Positions 6,122 to 6,767 of a stretch of 6,767 nucleotides of DNA are shown piece by piece. The translations under genes and the position numbers were made by a program. The stretch is from the NCBI GenBank assembly GCA_005787665.1, contig SYAB01000488.1, positions 1 to 6,767 of the forward strand, written 5' to 3'. Each line of letters opens with the position of its first letter. Positions within the stretch are counted from its first letter, which is position 1. The notes below the pieces were generated by a model. It did no database searches. It was given only the letters and a program-made list of their open reading frames with translations, and had not been told where the DNA came from. This DNA is from Actinomycetota bacterium. GTDB taxonomy: Bacteria > Actinomycetota > Actinomycetes > Mycobacteriales > Mycobacteriaceae.

Positions 6122-6767
6122 TTACGTCAGCAGCGACGCCGGCGGGTTGAAGCGGTCACCGTACTTGGCAGCCAACTCCTTGGACCGGGCCACGAAGCCG
6201 TCCTTGCCGCCGGGGTAGCCGGTGATGAACTGGGCGGCGCCACCGGTCCACGGCGGGAAGCCGATGCCCATGATCGAGCCGATGTTGGCATCCGCCGTCG
6301 TCTCGATCACGCCCTCGTCGAAGCACTTCTGGGTCTCCAGCGCCTCGGCGAACAGCATGCGGTCGATCATGTCCTGCAGCGGAATCGTGGAGCTACCCGA
6401 CTTGAACTCCTCGCGCAGGCCCGGCCACAGCTGGGTGCGCTTGCCGTCGACGTACTCGTAGAAGCCGGCACCGGAAAGCCGCGAGGGCCGACCGAGGGCG
6501 ATCATCTTCTCCACCACGGCCTCTGCCGGGTGCGCCGCGTACGTGCCGCCCGCGTCCTCGACGCCCTTGCGGGAAGCGACGGCGATCTTGTGCATCAGCT
6601 CCATGTTGAGCTCGTCGGACAGCTGCAGCGGCGGGGCCGGGTAGCCGGCCTGCGAACCGGCGTGCTCGATGGACGCGGGCTCGACACCCTCGCCCAGCAT
6701 GGCCAGCGCCTCGTTGATGAAGGTGCCGATGACGCGGCTGGTGTAGAAGCCGCGGCTGTCGTTGACC
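6122..6767 (-). CDS. fadB: C-terminal part of a FadB-type 3-hydroxyacyl-CoA dehydrogenase (5' end outside window)
   Basis: The last 214 residues of a fatty-acid oxidation complex alpha subunit are visible; the family is usually about 700 residues, with an enoyl-CoA hydratase domain then an NAD-dependent 3-hydroxyacyl-CoA dehydrogenase. The visible part opens with VNDSRGFYTSRV, the junction into the first dehydrogenase C-terminal domain, followed by FINEALAML and the GYPAPPLQLSDE segment. A second helical C-domain follows, with LSGAGFYEYVDGK and IGSIMGIGFPPWTGGAAQF. The full enzyme would hydrate enoyl-CoA and oxidise 3-hydroxyacyl-CoA in cytoplasmic beta-oxidation, normally with a FadA thiolase. 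The frame runs open to the right edge, so the internal ATG at 6700-6698 is not the start. The stop is TAA at 6124-6122, followed by the hairpin. The symbol is given by family resemblance; other FadB paralogues are possible. Confidence 0.9.
   Translation of the reverse strand, partial: VNDSRGFYTSRVIGTFINEALAMLGEGVEPASIEHAGSQAGYPAPPLQLSDELNMELMHKIAVASRKGVEDAGGTYAAHPAEAVVEKMIALGRPSRLSGAGFYEYVDGKRTQLWPGLREEFKSGSSTIPLQDMIDRMLFAEALETQKCFDEGVIETTADANIGSIMGIGFPPWTGGAAQFITGYPGGKDGFVARSKELAAKYGDRFNPPASLLT

Noticed and set aside
6122..6700. Treating the Met at 6700 as the start of a short stand-alone protein.
   Set aside because: The frame continues upstream to the window edge with dehydrogenase sequence (VNDSRGFYTSRV), so the gene is simply cut by the window.
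1..6767. CRISPR arrays, tRNA or rRNA genes, insertion-sequence ends, integrase or att sites.
   Set aside because: I looked for spaced repeats, cloverleaf-like segments, transposase motifs and terminal inverted repeats and saw none.

Overview
The window is GC-rich, strongly G/C-ending at third codon positions, and very probably comes from a mycobacterium (Mycobacterium or Mycolicibacterium). The support is the gene set: a 13E12-repeat-type DUF222/HNH protein, a VapBC pair that resembles what I remember of M. tuberculosis VapBC35, a FadB-type 3-hydroxyacyl-CoA dehydrogenase, a Ser/Gly/Ala-rich exported protein, a mycobacterial-type SOS box, and several promoters placed so that the start codon would be the first transcribed base. 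No database search was run, so species and gene numbers are not assigned.

Layout from left to right. (1) Positions 1-386, minus strand: the first 128 residues of a secreted or surface protein, with a long basic n-region, a signal peptide ending AQA and then a disordered linker; its 3' end lies outside the window. (2) Positions 387-468: a very short divergent promoter region. (3) Positions 469-3213, plus strand: a 914-residue LAL-type regulator (N-terminal STAND ATPase, helical middle, C-terminal LuxR helix-turn-helix). (4) Positions 3232-3950: a type II toxin-antitoxin module, vapB and vapC, preceded by a palindrome lying on its -10 box. (5) Positions 3951-4508: a second PIN-domain (VapC-like) gene with no antitoxin, no normal start and, from its first usable start codon, no first catalytic aspartate. 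It looks like a decayed orphan toxin. (6) Positions 4612-6058: a 477-residue DUF222/HNH endonuclease-like protein with a near-consensus LexA box on its start codon. (7) Positions 6063-6112: a long hairpin between convergent genes. (8) Positions 6122-6767, minus strand: the C-terminal 214 residues of a FadB-type dehydrogenase of fatty-acid beta-oxidation.

The segment from about 3232 to 6058 (toxin-antitoxin pair, toxin remnant, SOS-controlled HNH protein) reads as a small accessory island beside a housekeeping beta-oxidation gene. The regulator and the divergent exported protein may be a separate pair in which one controls the other. I see no wholly new multi-gene system. The points most worth following are the regulator/exported-protein pair, the SOS box on the HNH gene, the toxin remnant, and a hairpin that pairs fully only as minus-strand RNA.
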